Notes: generated from the letters alone by a model not told the origin. A DNA stretch of 64,000 nucleotides from Cladocopium goreaui (GCA_947184155.2 CAMXCT020002668.1:1287714-1351713); one strand, 5' to 3'; counted from the first letter of the stretch, positions 31,164 to 43,100 are shown. Numbers and translations: made by a program.

Positions 31164-31641
31164 AAGCGAAGAACCCAAAGGTCCTGAGACAACACAAGGG
31201 CTTGAGGGAGACAAAGGTGTTAGAACTGGCTTACAGGGGAGAGATAGTGGAGCAGTTTTTGAAACCAGGGTGCAATTCTCAGCCTACTTACTCCAAAATG
31301 AACATATATATATATATATCAGTATAAAATTCTTTAGCCGAGCAAATTCGACTGGTAGATAACCGGAGTGATTTCAGTCTATTTCTATAGATGTGCATCC
31401 CAAACAGTAAGTGGTCTGTTTTAACCTAATATAGAACAGTATATAACTCACTAGGCAATATATTAGTAACCAGATACTATAACCACTAGGCACTTTGGAG
31501 ATCATCTCCAGCGGGATGTAGCCTCCAGTTTCTATTGAAATACCCCAGCACTGAAACATGGCTAGCTTGGAAATTTGGAATTTCCCTAGAAATGTCGAGG
31601 CTTATTTGATGGTTTATAGGTTTAGTTCGCTGAAAAGCAGA

Positions 31642-31734
31642 ATGGTTGATTTCCAGAAAACCAGATTATAATGGTTTATAGGCCTATAAACCTATAAACC
31701 ATTATAAACCAATGGTTGATTTCCCAGAAAACCA
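31642..31734. repeat. Small palindrome flanked by 22-bp direct repeats
   Basis: ATGGTTGATTTCCAGAAAAC occurs at 31642 and again, with one extra C, at 31712. Between them lies a short palindrome, ATAATGGTTTATAGG / CCTATAAACCATTAT. This looks like a small foldback insertion with a long target duplication. Confidence 0.6.
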
Positions 31735-31774
31735 TGATGATACCCTTTAGGCCATCCCTCAGCAAACATGTGAA

Positions 31775-31828
31775 CGGTCTGCAGGACGAGTACACGAAGC
31801 ACAGCAAGAAGTACCTGACCTCCACGTG
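31775..31828 (+). CDS. Possible short terminal exon
   Basis: The frame KHVNGLQDEYTKHSKKYLTS followed by T and TGA. It is preceded by ccctcag. Coding-like but short; family unknown. Confidence 0.35.
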
Positions 31829-32231
31829 ACTTTGCGGAGTAGACAATCTGCATAAAGATCCAAACATATCTAAGAAGAACAGGTTCATAAGAATCAACAT
31901 GTGTTGATGTATATATATGTATATGATTATATATGAATACTCATCTATAATTTCTGTTAATATTAATCCATAATTCTATAAGCTAAAACGGACTTGGGTT
32001 GATTAAGGCACCATTTATGAATTGATTGCATATGTATATGTATATATATATATATATACATAATTACTGCAAGCTATAACACAAGTGGCTTCATGTGAGG
32101 GTACGTGAGAAGGGTCAGTTGGAGACATCCGGAGACCATGAGTGCCTGACTTCCCATGTTTCCGGATGTTTCCGGCTTCTCATTGTCGCAACACTTCCCT
32201 CAAGAAAACATAGTATCATTACTGTTATATA

Positions 32232-32458
32232 TCAGTATCATCATCATCATAATAATAATCATCATCATCGTTAGCATCATCATCATCATCATCATCATCA
32301 TCGTTATCATTATCATCACTATTATTGTCATCATAATTATCATATATTATCATCAATATGGTCATCATTGTTATCAGCTTTATCATCATCGTTGTTGTAA
32401 TCGTTATTATCGTCATCGTCATCATCATCATCATCATCATCAACATTGTTATCATGAT
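32232..32458. repeat. ATC/ATT trinucleotide microsatellite
   Basis: A 220-bp run dominated by CAT/TCA/ATT triplets with interruptions. Frames give Ile or Asp/Met runs. Not called as coding. Confidence 0.9.
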
Positions 32459-32721
32459 TTAACCCAAGACCATGAAGTGAACCAACCAACCTAATCTCCG
32501 TCTTAGATTCTTACCATGTTTGATGCTGAACAAAGCGAACATCTCCATGTTGAATTCCTGTTGTTCATGGATATACTAGTAGCATCTAGTAGCATGATAT
32601 ATACAATATTGTAATGTATAACCATGAAACCAAATAATTCAACTGTAGTTTGTGGACTCTATCCCCATGTTTTTTTCGTGGGAAAAAAACACGTCGTTTT
32701 CACCCCCTTTACTGGGCACAG

Positions 32722-32786
32722 GAAGCTGTTGCGTGGCACCACCTACACCACAATGGCAGAAGCACGTGAGGCATGTCTCAGGCGGG
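32722..32786 (+). CDS. Putative exon with EA..AC motif (GA donor)
   Basis: Acceptor tgggcacag, then KLLRGTTYTTMAEAREACLR and R. Ending the exon at CGGG before gaggga (a GA donor) and joining to 33541 gives R-G-T-K-C-W-G-I-Y-D-D-K-C, completing the same Y-x-T..EA..AC..C-x-G pattern as exon 27029-27143. GA donors are used in dinoflagellates. The exon also stays open past this point. Confidence 0.5.
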
Positions 32787-32952
32787 GAGGGAACCCGATG
32801 GTGTCGCACTTTGGAGCTATGGCAGGGTTACCGTGTCGTACGGTGGTTCCCAAGGGCCCCCCGTCTGAACAATAGCGAAGTTGGTTCACGATCGGCGAAC
32901 AGATGGATGGTTTGTGGTGGATTAATATATGTTTATGATTGTTTATGGATAT

Positions 32953-33070
32953 CTGATTATGGTGGTTTGAAAATGTGAAAGGAACATGAACGGATTATGA
33001 CTTTCCATTCAGTTGGGAATAATACTCCCAACTGACTCATATTTTTAAGAGGGGTTGAAACCACCAACCA
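32953..33070 (+). mobile_element. Family C TIR element C6
   Basis: Degenerate left end CTGATTATGGTGGTTTGA, right GAAACCACCAACCA, core GACTTTCCATTCAGTTGGGA. The TTTTTCAG block has mutated to TTTTTAAG. Confidence 0.65.
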
Positions 33071-33540
33071 TACATATATATATATACAACTAATTCGAAC
33101 TAGTTAAAGATAAGTGGGAAGCCTTTCTTGTAGCAGTGTAGTTGCTGAAACCCAGCCACGCTGTTTGGCCGAGAAATGAATTATATAGAAGGGACCTGCA
33201 AACATGGATTCAAGCAGAAGACACAATGATAGCATCAGAAAAAAAAAACAAAAAAACAGAATTTCATCAATAAACATGGAGGGGAAACATGGGCGATGAA
33301 ATGACAATTGGTGAGGAATATCATCCCCCAAAACATGTATCTTTTCTTCGAATTTCGGAAGTATGGCGTCATTTGTTTGATTGCATTCTGCTATAAAGAT
33401 CTGTAACTAATGGCTCAAGCAATGGTGGGCATGAAACTTGCAGAAGTCTTGGGGGGTCCCAGGCTACCATGTGGATCATACTGAGACTATCGGGGAGCTC
33501 CTTCATGCTCCCCTTGCGGTCACGTGTGCCGTCAGGAAAG

Positions 33541-33587
33541 GTACTAAGTGCTGGGGCATCTACGATGACAAGTGTCGGGATCTCAGG
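33541..33587 (+). CDS. Putative exon completing a Cys motif
   Basis: After the acceptor aggaaag the phase-1 frame reads TKCWGIYDDKCRDLR, donor CTCAGG|gtataa. C-W-G-I-Y-D-D-K-C is the expected second half of the Cys motif begun in exon 32722-32786. Phases match if a GA donor is used there. Name of the domain not certain. Confidence 0.55.
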
Positions 33588-34199
33588 GTATAAGATGGCT
33601 GGTGATGGCTTGATTAATATGAATCGTGTTTGACATTTTTTGGGGATGTACTAGCCACTGAATATATTAGAAATCGGAATTGGTTGAAAGATGTTGAAAG
33701 GAACATTTACCGGCTAAGATCCATCATGTCCATCAAATTCCTATTTTTAATGTTGTGGAGAGGCAACGCTTTTATCAAGAACATGGCAAGAACATGGGAA
33801 TGTTGCGAAATGGGAATGTATGAACAAAGATATGGGGTTCAATACCTATGAAACTGTTGATAGTGTGATGCCAGCTTGGAGCTTCTAGCGGGGCTGAAGT
33901 GAATCAACAGCACTTCATTCATATTATTCATTTGGATCTGAGTTTTCTCCTAGAAAATGAGGGACCACGTGAGTTCTCATCCAAGTGATTGATCGACAAT
34001 CCGGGAATCTCCGGGAATCTCTGGGAGATGTGTAGCATATCTTAGCTTGATAGTAGACTAAAAGGCAGATCCTGCTTGACTGATCTGACTGTTTTCCGTA
34101 CGTTTTCCCGAAATCCTTTGAAGCTTCAAAAACTCTCTGAAACGAAGTAGCTGGACTTTGCCGATTTGGCCTTCCTTGAAAATTTTTGTTTTTTTGGTC

Positions 34200-34303
34200 T
34201 CCCGGTGGAGTCAAACTGAGCCAAGGCGACTCGGTGAAGTTTCTGCTGGTCGACTCTCAGTTCAACATCACCTCTGAGAAGATGATGGAGTATCCTGGAG
34301 AGA
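34200..34303 (+). CDS. Putative coding exon
   Basis: The open frame GGVKLSQGDSVKFLLVDSQF and NITSEKMMEYPGE is GC-richer than its flanks. NIT is a potential N-glycosylation site. Borders are unclear (possible acceptor tctcccggtggag). Family unknown. Confidence 0.45.
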
Positions 34304-34559
34304 AAATCGTCCGGAAAATCCTCAGAATATTGATAGAATTGTCTATACCTGGAACCCGTAAGTGGTGCATAATTTCAGTATACTTTGAGCTAGTGACTGT
34401 TTTCCAAGTAATTATCTATAAATATTGTTCTAATTCTCCCAGAATATTAGTATGTATACCAATTGATGGATTTTTTGATGGATATGTTGATGGATATTGG
34501 TATGCAACATACTAATCATCTATGGATATTTATTGGGAAAATTTGGATAATGATATTGG

Positions 34560-35640
34560 TACATACATCATTTATAAATATTGATGGATTTGTTGATGGA
34601 TATTGGTATACATATATATATATATATATTAATCATCTATAGACATTGTCATAGGCCAAAAAAGGGTGATATTGGGAATTGATAAGCTTTGTTTTTGCAA
34701 CTTGACAACTTTATTCAGCTACGTAGGGGTGATATTGCACTGCCAGGTCTGACTATTGGAGGGTACCATTTCAGAACCATGTATATAAATGGCTGGCACC
34801 CGTGGTTGAGCTCATATGCCTTTCATTTCACTTGTATCTCGTTCTGGCTGGACAATTTTGGGCTTTGATAGTTCATGCACTTGAATCATTTTGAGCCAAA
34901 TGGCTTTACATACAGTATCATACAGTATTTTCAAAGTTAACGGTTTTTGAAACGGGGTCTGATGGTTTAGTTTGATCGTAGGTTTCTGTTCTTGGTTGGT
35001 TGAAACTATTTCTTGCATTCAGATAATTACTGCATGGCTGAGTCTCAAGCTACTTCGCAAATATATAGTCGCAGCTGAAGTCTGATCTTCATAATAATTG
35101 GTCTTGCCGGTCTTGCAATCAAAGACCAGCTCAGACCTATGTGTTGAGGGCCCAACAAACATTGGATGATCATTATGTACAAAACCCATGTTCATGAGTT
35201 ACACACCAATTTCAACTTCTGTTGATTGTCAGTATTTGGCGATGAACATGATTGAACACATGGTTCTCAAGAAACCAACAACCCAGTTCAACTTGATCAT
35301 TGTTTTGTTTGCCTTGTAGATACAGTACTAATTTATACTAATTTGTACAAAGTAGAAATAGGAGCACAAGCTCACAAGTTGCATTCGAAGCAAGCCTGGT
35401 ATTGCAGATGTTGCACTTGTTAGTTAGCCTATTTGTTGTTACCATTGACTCAAGCAGCAGCTCCATTTAAGCCTACGTAACCCATATCAGGATGATTTGC
35501 CATGAAAGTTCATCAACATTTGTTCATTTCATACACGTTTGAAAATTGCATGCCACTTAAACTGAACCAACGATAATATGTACAACAACTGTTTTTTTGG
35601 TTTGTTTTCCAACCATGGATCTTTTGCTAATCCTCATATG
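34560..35640. other. Noncoding stretch, nothing recognised
   Basis: About 1 kb of AT-rich unique sequence with a short TA run at 34612-34630. No convincing exon, TIR element or RNA gene. Probably intron. Confidence 0.45.
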
Positions 35641-35929
35641 GTGGTTTCCTAAGTCATGGGGGCACCCCTAGTTATCCATTTAGATAGGATTTTCCGTGAA
35701 ATAAACCATCCAGCGAGCTTGGGGTATCCCCTGGTAAACGTCTACATAACGAACTGGAAAGATCCACCATTTTATAGCTGGGTAATTCAACTATTTCGAC
35801 TGGGCCATGGCTTGGATATGCTTGATGGACATTTTGTTTTCGGGTATCCCCATTTATGGAAATCCCATTATTAGCCATATATTAACCATATATTAACCAT
35901 ATAATAACCATATAACAACCATATCTTGA

Positions 35930-36093
35930 ATCTGCTTGGATCTGGCCATGGCTACCCGACACTGACTGAGGTCGGTGCAAGGCTCGTGCGTCTACGAGAA
36001 GAAGGCGGTCTAACTGCATGGCGCGCTGAACGGCGGTCTTCGGCGAACGGCCGGGGCCCGGGATGGCGGCAGTTTTCCCTTGAGAAATAGTGG
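35930..36093 (+). CDS. Possible coding exon, frame ambiguous
   Basis: A strongly GC-rich island. One frame reads GYPTLTEVGARLVRLREEGG and further to TAG. A second, after actgag, reads SVQGSCVYEKKA and meets a GT donor (AAGGCG|gtctaa). The minus strand is also open, which is common in GC-rich exons. An exon is likely; its frame is not settled. Confidence 0.4.
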
Positions 36094-36442
36094 CGAAACA
36101 CATGGTAAGACACCAGAGTTTACCTTGAAAAATGCTGGGTTTACCAGGTTTGACCATGTTTTGTTCTGGTGTTAACCAGGGTTTATTAGCATAAAAAATG
36201 GTGATATGAAGGCTTCGGCTAAGGGCAGATCTGTACCAGCCAATCAGCCATGAAACCTGTGGAGGAACAGCTACTCTCATGCGAGCAACATGTCCATGTC
36301 TCCTCTGGTATTTCTCGTTTCTGTTTTTCACACTGTACAGGCTAAGATGCTGCCGGAATGAAGGGATAAGCCTGTTTCAAGTCATCACTTTCATACGCTG
36401 TGGAGCTCTTGTGAGGTTCAATCCCTGAAGTTTTTTCTTTAA

Positions 36443-36542
36443 CTGGTTGGTGATTCGTAACATGTTTTATTTTCCATTTCAAATATGGGATAATCCTTCC
36501 CATTGACTCATATTTTTCAGGGGGGTTGAAACCACCAACCAG
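36443..36542 (+). mobile_element. Family C TIR element C7
   Basis: CTGGTTGGTGATTCGTAACA ... GAAACCACCAACCAG. The interior resembles C5 (AATCCTTCCCATTGACT), so C5 and C7 form a shortened subfamily. Element A9 begins 2 bp later. Confidence 0.75.
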
Positions 36543-36544
36543 TT

Positions 36545-36638
36545 TACCCTCTGGTAAACTAACATAGCTATGGAAAATCACCATTTTGAATGGGTAAATC
36601 CACTATAAATGGCCATTTTCAATAGCTATGTTAAATTA
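36545..36638 (+). mobile_element. Family A TIR element A9, abutting an exon
   Basis: TACCCTCTGGTAAACTAACA ... TGTTAAATTACCAGATGGTA. Core AAAATCACCATTTTGAATGG. Its terminal TTACCAG is followed by an open frame with a consensus GC donor downstream. Confidence 0.75.
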
Positions 36639-36721
36639 CCAGATGGTAAAGTTTCGACAGCAGATCTGATTTCGGATCATCTGAATTTGAGGTGCTTCGA
36701 CACAACGAATCTTCTCAAAAG
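36633..36721 (+). CDS. Putative exon with TIR-derived acceptor and GC donor
   Basis: Starts right after the TTACCAG of element A9. The phase-1 frame reads GKVSTADLISDHLNLRCFDT and TNLLK, ending CTCAAAAG|gcaagt, which matches the GC-AG donor consensus closely. 89 nt. Family unknown. Confidence 0.55.
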
Positions 36722-37439
36722 GCAAGTAGTCACCACCAACCATGCATACAGGCTTGAATGGAGTTTAATTACAATGTGTAATATTTAATAATAAATAAAT
36801 AATAATGACAATAATAATATATATATATATGTATTGTATGTATATATATATATACTATTATATATATATATATAATGTCAAGTCAGGATTAATCAACATC
36901 CCGTTATTAATCAACCTCCTGCTCCCATTTTTTTGCAATTTAAAAACAAGTGGTCCCCCAGGATTAATAAACCGTTTGGCTAGGACATGATCAATCAACC
37001 CCCTGTGCTGAAATCCATTTTGTTTATCCAAAATTCTTTATAAAAATCATTACCCTGGACAGGACACCAAACCCTGCATGATGGTTTCCCCACTCGTCTT
37101 TCCCCATAGGAATCTGAAGAATACAAGTCAACTTCTTCCAATAACCATGAGCCCATGCCCCCCAGAATGAGCCAAATGGCTGCAGACGATCATCACATGC
37201 ACGCATGCACACACGCCTTCCATCTGATGGGATTCATGAGGTTTTAAGACTGAAATCTTATCAAATCCAATGGAATCTTATGGGTTCCATGAGATTTTAC
37301 AATTCAAATCTTATCAAATCTCATCATATCTAAAATGTTATGGCTCAATGGTTCAGAAGGTGCTCATTATTAAGGGGTAAAACAGGAAAGACCTTGCAAG
37401 GTCTACCCTGACCTATAGGGGGGGTTAGTAATCCGGTGT

Positions 37440-37712
37440 TGGCATTATATTAAATTATACATTATGAATCTATATATATATATTGTTATTTGATATGACT
37501 ATATATATATATTATAATACATATTATAATATATATATATAATATTATATTAATATATAATATCACTATAATATAATATATAATATATAATATATAATTT
37601 ATAATATATAATATATAATATAATATATATATATAATATATATATATAATATATAATATAAAATAATATATATATAATAGTTAGAAGTCATACATATATA
37701 TATATACATATT
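37440..37712. repeat. TA-rich array (ATATAATAT)
   Basis: About 270 bp of ATATAATATATAAT-type repeats. No coding capacity. Confidence 0.8.
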
Positions 37713-37746
37713 GTCAAGAAAACCCCAGGTTTGAACCATGTTTTCT

Positions 37747-37890
37747 CAGCTTTTTTGTTGCCGCCAATTCCAAGTCCACCAGACAGGTCAAAGGAAGCAA
37801 ACGCTGCAGCAAACGAAGCAAAATCTCGTGGGCCCTGGGTGCGGTTGCGCCAATAAAACGCGGTCCCAATGGCGAAGAGATCAGAGGTCC
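37747..37890 (+). CDS. Possible coding exon (basic)
   Basis: The frame FFVAANSKSTRQVKGSKRCS and KRSKISWALGAVAPIKRGPN is open and Lys/Arg-rich; other frames are also open. Acceptor tttctcag. The peptide could be a nuclear or nucleic-acid-binding tail, but that is only composition. Confidence 0.35.
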
Positions 37891-37989
37891 CAATTGGAAA
37901 TTCCGTTTCTTAGGGTTGTTTGTTTCGAATATGGGTATGGGTCAAAATTAGGTACCCCAACAATTGGATGGTTAATACTAAACTAGACT

Positions 37990-38860
37990 AATATCTGTGG
38001 TCCCCTAGGTCTTCCATTTTGACCCACATCCATATGTGTGAACAACTAACTAATATTTATTCTTTCACATGAAATAAGTCAGCATCAGACCGACCATTGT
38101 AGTTGACATCCCCTTCACCGCCATTTCTGTAAGCTGCAATATGAAAGGCACATAGAGCAGTGGATTCCTGTCAACCCTGGATTCATAAACCCCCAAACGC
38201 CTCTTTAATTGGGGTGCCATTTAAGTATCAGATCATTACTGTGGAGGACCCCCCTAATAGACCATTGTTTATTCATCCGGGTTTGACAGTATCCATTGAA
38301 CAATTCCAATTTTGACACCTTCGAACTGGTCCAGATGTCTAGAGAATACCGGTGTTGAAACGGCTGCAACTGCGGAAATAACTGGGGAATTCACGGTGTC
38401 GTCCTGCGAGCTGCCAAATGAAATCTCTTAGATCACCGTAAATTCTACCGTGAAGCATTGCTTGGCGCGTGGAAGTTTTGCTTTACAGTATTGTTCCGAA
38501 TGCCATTTTAACCAACTATTGAAATCCTTTGCAGGCTAGGATTTGTTCATATTGTTTGTTTGGTTTTTACTCCTATATAGTGTAGATGATAAAATGTCAA
38601 ATTCCTATATTGCACTTGTCCATATGATATGTGTGCATGCTGTGTATAATGTACATTCCAGCCATTGCGTGGTCTCTTCCTCATTCTCTTTTGGAGACGT
38701 ACCCTATCATTCCATCCATGTCATGTTTTTTGTACCGCATATGCCATACATACACATGAACATGTGTAGTGTATGAATGAACACAGACCAAATTGTATGA
38801 ACGTAACAAGCCGCAACTAGTGAAAAACAATGCTTAAAGACACTGCATGACACTGGACCC
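37990..38860. other. Noncoding stretch, nothing recognised
   Basis: Unique AT-rich sequence with short open frames only. Probably intron or intergenic. No exon supported. Confidence 0.4.
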
Positions 38861-38886
38861 AGTCGCAGTTCATGGCAGCTCTGCAG

Positions 38887-38939
38887 TGGCATGGTTCGAT
38901 TCGCTGCGATTTTCGCGCTTTTGTCGCGAAGACAAAAAG
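38887..38939 (+). CDS. Putative short exon
   Basis: Acceptor gctctgcag and a strong donor AAAAAG|gtgggt bracket 53 nt. One frame reads WHGSIRCDFRAFVAKTK. Another starts MVRFAAIFALLSRRQK and would look like a signal anchor. Frame not settled. Confidence 0.45.
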
Positions 38940-39101
38940 GTGGGTGCGGCTGACCGCCTGTGCATATGAAATCTTAATGAAATCCTAAATCGGTTCGAAA
39001 GGGATTGGATTTGCAGGGTATAATTGATGATTTCTGACAGCTAATCATACTGAGCTCCAGCCATTCATTTCTGGGCTGGGAACTCCCCAGGCTTTCCGAA
39101 G

Positions 39102-39200
39102 TGGATGACCGTCATGGCATGTCATGGCGGTTTTCATGATCCCGGCACATCCCGACTGTATGATATCAATGGCCAAGCCAGGAACCGATTGAGGACGGAG
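39102..39200 (+). CDS. Putative coding exon
   Basis: Acceptor tttccgaag, then WMTVMACHGGFHDPGTSRLY and DINGQARNRLRTE, donor CGGAG|gtaccg. 99 nt, phase 0 at both ends, and it joins in frame with 39363-39471. Among the best micro-exon pairs in the window. Protein family not recognised. Confidence 0.6.
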
Positions 39201-39362
39201 GTACCGATTCCATATAAGGTCGATTTTTCAGGCCTAAATTTCAGGGAATATCCCCCCAAAATATGGCCAGAAATATGGTACGTTTACGTACCTCCATCTG
39301 TTGGATCCTGAAGATCTCCCATTGATGATATGTTCATGATATTTTCATGGCAGGATTTCCAG

Positions 39363-39471
39363 CCCCAAAAAGTGGGCGATTTTCCACTTCCAACTGGCTC
39401 GAAAGTCAAGACATCAATGGAATTGTTCAAGTCCTGGATCTCACCTTCGGGGCATGATGGGACCAACCAAG
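39363..39471 (+). CDS. Putative coding exon following 39102-39200
   Basis: Acceptor ggatttccag, then phase 0: PQKVGDFPLPTGSKVKTSME and LFKSWISPSGHDGTNQ, donor CCAAG|gttctg. The 162-nt intron between this and the previous exon is short and clean. Family not recognised. Confidence 0.6.
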
Positions 39472-39588
39472 GTTCTGCCGAAGAACCCCATTTTTCGTTT
39501 CAATGGGTTATTAACTCTAACATAGACTATGTTTCCATTGTGTTTCTAATATAGATTTTATGAAACAGGGTCTAGGTTATATATAGAC

Positions 39589-39693
39589 TACACTACAGTG
39601 AATTAACATAGACCCTGCCAGTTGTCGGGGACGATGAGTTTCCACTCAAAATGGTTGATTTTCAGGGTCCATGGAAAAAAATACCAGAGGGTA
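39589..39693 (-). mobile_element. Family B TIR element B4, inverted and partly decayed
   Basis: ATTAACATAGACCCTGCCAG at the left and TTTTCAGGGTCC...TACCAGAGGGTA at the right; the centre GATGAGTTTCCACTCAAAAT is reversed relative to B1. The left TIR is degraded. Confidence 0.6.
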
Positions 39694-39822
39694 AGTTATG
39701 ACCACGTACTTACCGATTTTTGGTGAAACACATGTTAATTAATTGATGTCCAGGTTTTATACTAGTTCTACCCACATTTGGTACATCATAGTTAAGTTAA
39801 TATATATATATATATAAAATAT

Positions 39823-39923
39823 CCCTATGGATCCAAGTACCTTCTTAGGAAGTATGACTGTGGTATGATGATGACTAGGGGGGTTCTTGTACCTTCTCAG
39901 ACAGTGGCCATGGATCCATAGGG
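39823..39923. mobile_element. Family D-like TIR element D4
   Basis: CCCTATGGATCCAAGTACCT and GGCCATGGATCCATAGGG are inverted ends. The interior differs from D1-D3, with its own repeat, GTACCTTCTTAGGA / GTACCTTCTCAGAC. Confidence 0.5.
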
Positions 39924-40089
39924 TAATATATTTATATATATAATATAATTTACCATATTATATTTTATATATTATAGATTATATTTTATATTATATATTA
40001 TATTTTATATATTATATCTTTTATATGTTATATTATATCTTATATATTAAATATTATATTTTATATATTATATTATATATTTTTTTCAC
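39924..40089. repeat. TATAT/TTATA array flanking the retroelement 3' end
   Basis: Degenerate TATATTATATTTTATATATT repeats run right up to a T7 tract that, on the minus strand, reads as A7 after the element 3' UTR. It is either a pre-existing microsatellite target or the element's own AT-rich tail. Confidence 0.75.
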
Positions 40090-40158
40090 TCCCAGCCCAC
40101 TGAAGCGTCTCGCTGCGGCCAAGCTCCTGAATTCACGCTCCCTTGAGCGCCCACCCGA

Positions 40159-43100
40159 TCAGGAAAAAGCATAATCGGCACCAATTTCATCACCATATGA
40201 AGTCATCACCATGTCATGGCACCTATCAAGAAATTCCTTCATCGGGTCTTTGGCCTGAGAAGCGACCGGTGTCTGGTCAAAAGCTTCCATCAGGGCCACA
40301 GCCATGCACCTACAGAGCGCAGGAGGATACTCCTTCAAGGCGGTCGTGCGCCAAACTCCAGTTTCAGTACGCCCTATCGCAACTGAAGTTGGCAGCTCTT
40401 TACAGATCCTACCTTGGTGCAGATGAAAAAGCATACGTGGCAAATTGACAGTGAGTAAGTTGGTCGGTTTGGGAGTCTTAGCTCCTAAAAGACCCTGTGC
40501 AAATCTTACACACTGTACCTGGGGAAAGGCCATCAGAGCTCTCACTAGCGCGGTGCGCCAAATCGATGCCGCCTCCTCCTTGGTCGGCTCCGCCGGGTGC
40601 TCCATGATGGCAAAACCCTCAACCTCGATCAAGGCAATGATGCAAAGGATGGAAAAGAAGAGCAGGTCATTCCCTACACAGAGCTGACGCAGCTCTTTCA
40701 GGGAGACACTGTCCATTCCCCAAAGTTCAAGGATTGTTCTGATGATCCGAGGGCCATGTTTCGGTGCAGGGGTCGCCGCAATGTCAGCCTCCTCATGTCC
40801 AAGCTGCTGGCCCCTGGCTTGAGACCAGGTTTCGCATGGCGGTCCCCCGATGAAGGCGATCACATGTCGCAGCTGGATCGCCCTCCACCAGAATTCACAT
40901 GTGGTAGGACATGTTGCGTCTCCCCATTCTTTGTTGACGATCACGTCCATCGATACAACGTGCAGAATATACTTGTCCTGCTTCTCGGCGAGCAGGTCCA
41001 TGAAAAACTGCACATCCCCTCGGCGTCTGCGACCTGAAAACGCATGTAGGACAACTCGATGTCGCCCGAATTCACGAGGGACTTGGACAACTCGATCAGG
41101 GTTGCGTTCAGTGAAATCCTCTAACAATCTGCACTCTTCCTCCAGAAACTGCAGACTGGGTAGAGGCGCTTCTTGTGTCTGGCTGTACTTCAAAAAGGGC
41201 CATGAAACCGGGTTTCTCAGCTCCAGAAGGACAGCTCGCAATTGGCTCAAGTCATAACCAAAGAAGTCCGCATCCTGCTGTTCAAAGTGGTCCAAGACAT
41301 ACTGGATGGTGCCCGTGAAACGTGTCCAAGACAAGGCAAGGCCCCGCACATGGTCACGGATCCTCGAGGACAATTCTTCCAGGGTGCTGTGCTCTTCCAG
41401 CGCGGCCACAACGAAATCATGTACTCCTTCGTCAATATCCAGGAAATGTCTCTGTAAACCAGACTCCACTTTTGGACCTTGTCCTTGGAGAGGTGGAAGA
41501 AGGCGGTCATGATCTGCAGCACGCTCACAATCTTCACGCGACCCTGCTCCTGGTACTAGTCCACATTGAATACCACAAGAGCGCAGTTGATCTCGACATG
41601 CTGCACTGTAGTACAAATGTGCCTTCATCTTGCGCATGGTGTGATAATGGCGCAGACATGCTGGGCAGGTCGGCTCATCAAAAAGCGGTCTCAGGGTGGA
41701 TGGCTGTCCATGCACCTTGTACATGTGCGCAGCTTCCCCTGCTTTGTTGACACAGTGAAGGCCACATCCCAAGCATCCAAAAGCCTCCGTCTCCACCTCC
41801 TCAATCTCGTGAGACTTCTGCAAGCTTGGTGCCTCAATCAGCATCCTGCGCAAACGTTCCAGGGCGCTCTTGTGCGTCAATCTCACTCTATATTGTCGGG
41901 ATTGTTGAAGAACTGCATGTTGGATTGCTCTCTTGATGAGACGTTTCCAATACCCTGGACTATGGAGAACCAAGTTTCGCCAATATCCAAAGTTTTCTCT
42001 GGGATCAGGTAGCCCGGAGGAGTTGCGCAATTGCATCCACATCCATAAGATATCCTGTTCCAGCAGTCCCATCCATTCAGTGTCTCTGGCTAGCAGAGCC
42101 CAGATGTCAGCTTGTCTCATTTGTACCAGCGTGCAAAAATATCGAAGACGTGCACGACGTAAGAGATCTGTTGGGCATGGCATACGGAGCTGGTCAAGCA
42201 CTTCCTTATCCGAGAGGTGCCATGAAGCTTGCCGTTGCAAGAGTCTCCGGTACAGTTTGAAGATGGAGGCCTGGAAACGCGTCATGGTGCGAGTGTCCAT
42301 GGCAATCCAGGTGTCTGCTCCATACAGAAACTTGCTGAGCACCAGCATCTCGAACAGTTCACAACGTTTTTTGATGTCAATCTTGATGTTTTGGAATACG
42401 ACTTTGCGGTTCTGGTTGAAAGCCTGGTGGGCTATACCTGTACGCCGTTTGATCTCTGCATGTTGGTCACCCGTGTGGTGCAATATACCGCCCAAATGGC
42501 GATAGGCAGAGACCAGTTGTACTTGATGAAGACCATGTTCGCCCAAGACTGGCAAAGTGCCAGAGGAGTGTGGACCATAATAGTCCACCTTCGCCTTTCT
42601 GGACCCCGGTCCACGGAACATCATCATGATCTCTGTTTTTCCTTTGGCCAAGTTCGGTGTCATGCAGTGATATTGACACAGGTCAATGAGCTTGCTCGTG
42701 ACATGTCCTGTCATGGACACCAGGCTAGTGGGCAGGTCAGATTGGAGGCACACCGCCAAATCATCCATCCACGTCGGGCCTAGGAAAGGCGCCCAGAGGC
42801 CATCGTTGCATGCTTGGCCAAACAAAGGAAGGTCTGTTTGCCCTTCGAAGTGGACCAATGCATGGGTCTCCTGCATGTAAGCTTCCAGTTTCTTGAGCAC
42901 ACAGGACCATGCAAAACTGAAGATGAAGTCCGCAAAACAGTCTCCCGGTCGGGTACCTGCACAGGTGCGAACCACGTCACTCTGGTGCTTCAGCCAGAAG
43001 TGGGTTCCAGTGTGTAGTGCCCGTACACATCTTCGGTCCATTTCTCCCATGCCTGCCTGTTCTAAAGCTGGCGTTTCAGCAAGCAATTCCTGGATTTGAT

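Noticed and set aside
33408-33430. TGGCTCAAG as a relic of the dinoflagellate spliced leader
   Set aside because: Only the last 9 bases match, with no upstream CCGTAGCC part and no adjacent intronless gene.
35882-36331. 149-codon minus-strand frame
   Set aside because: It overlaps a GC-rich island that reads better as a plus-strand exon. The minus-strand frame includes surrounding intron-like sequence.
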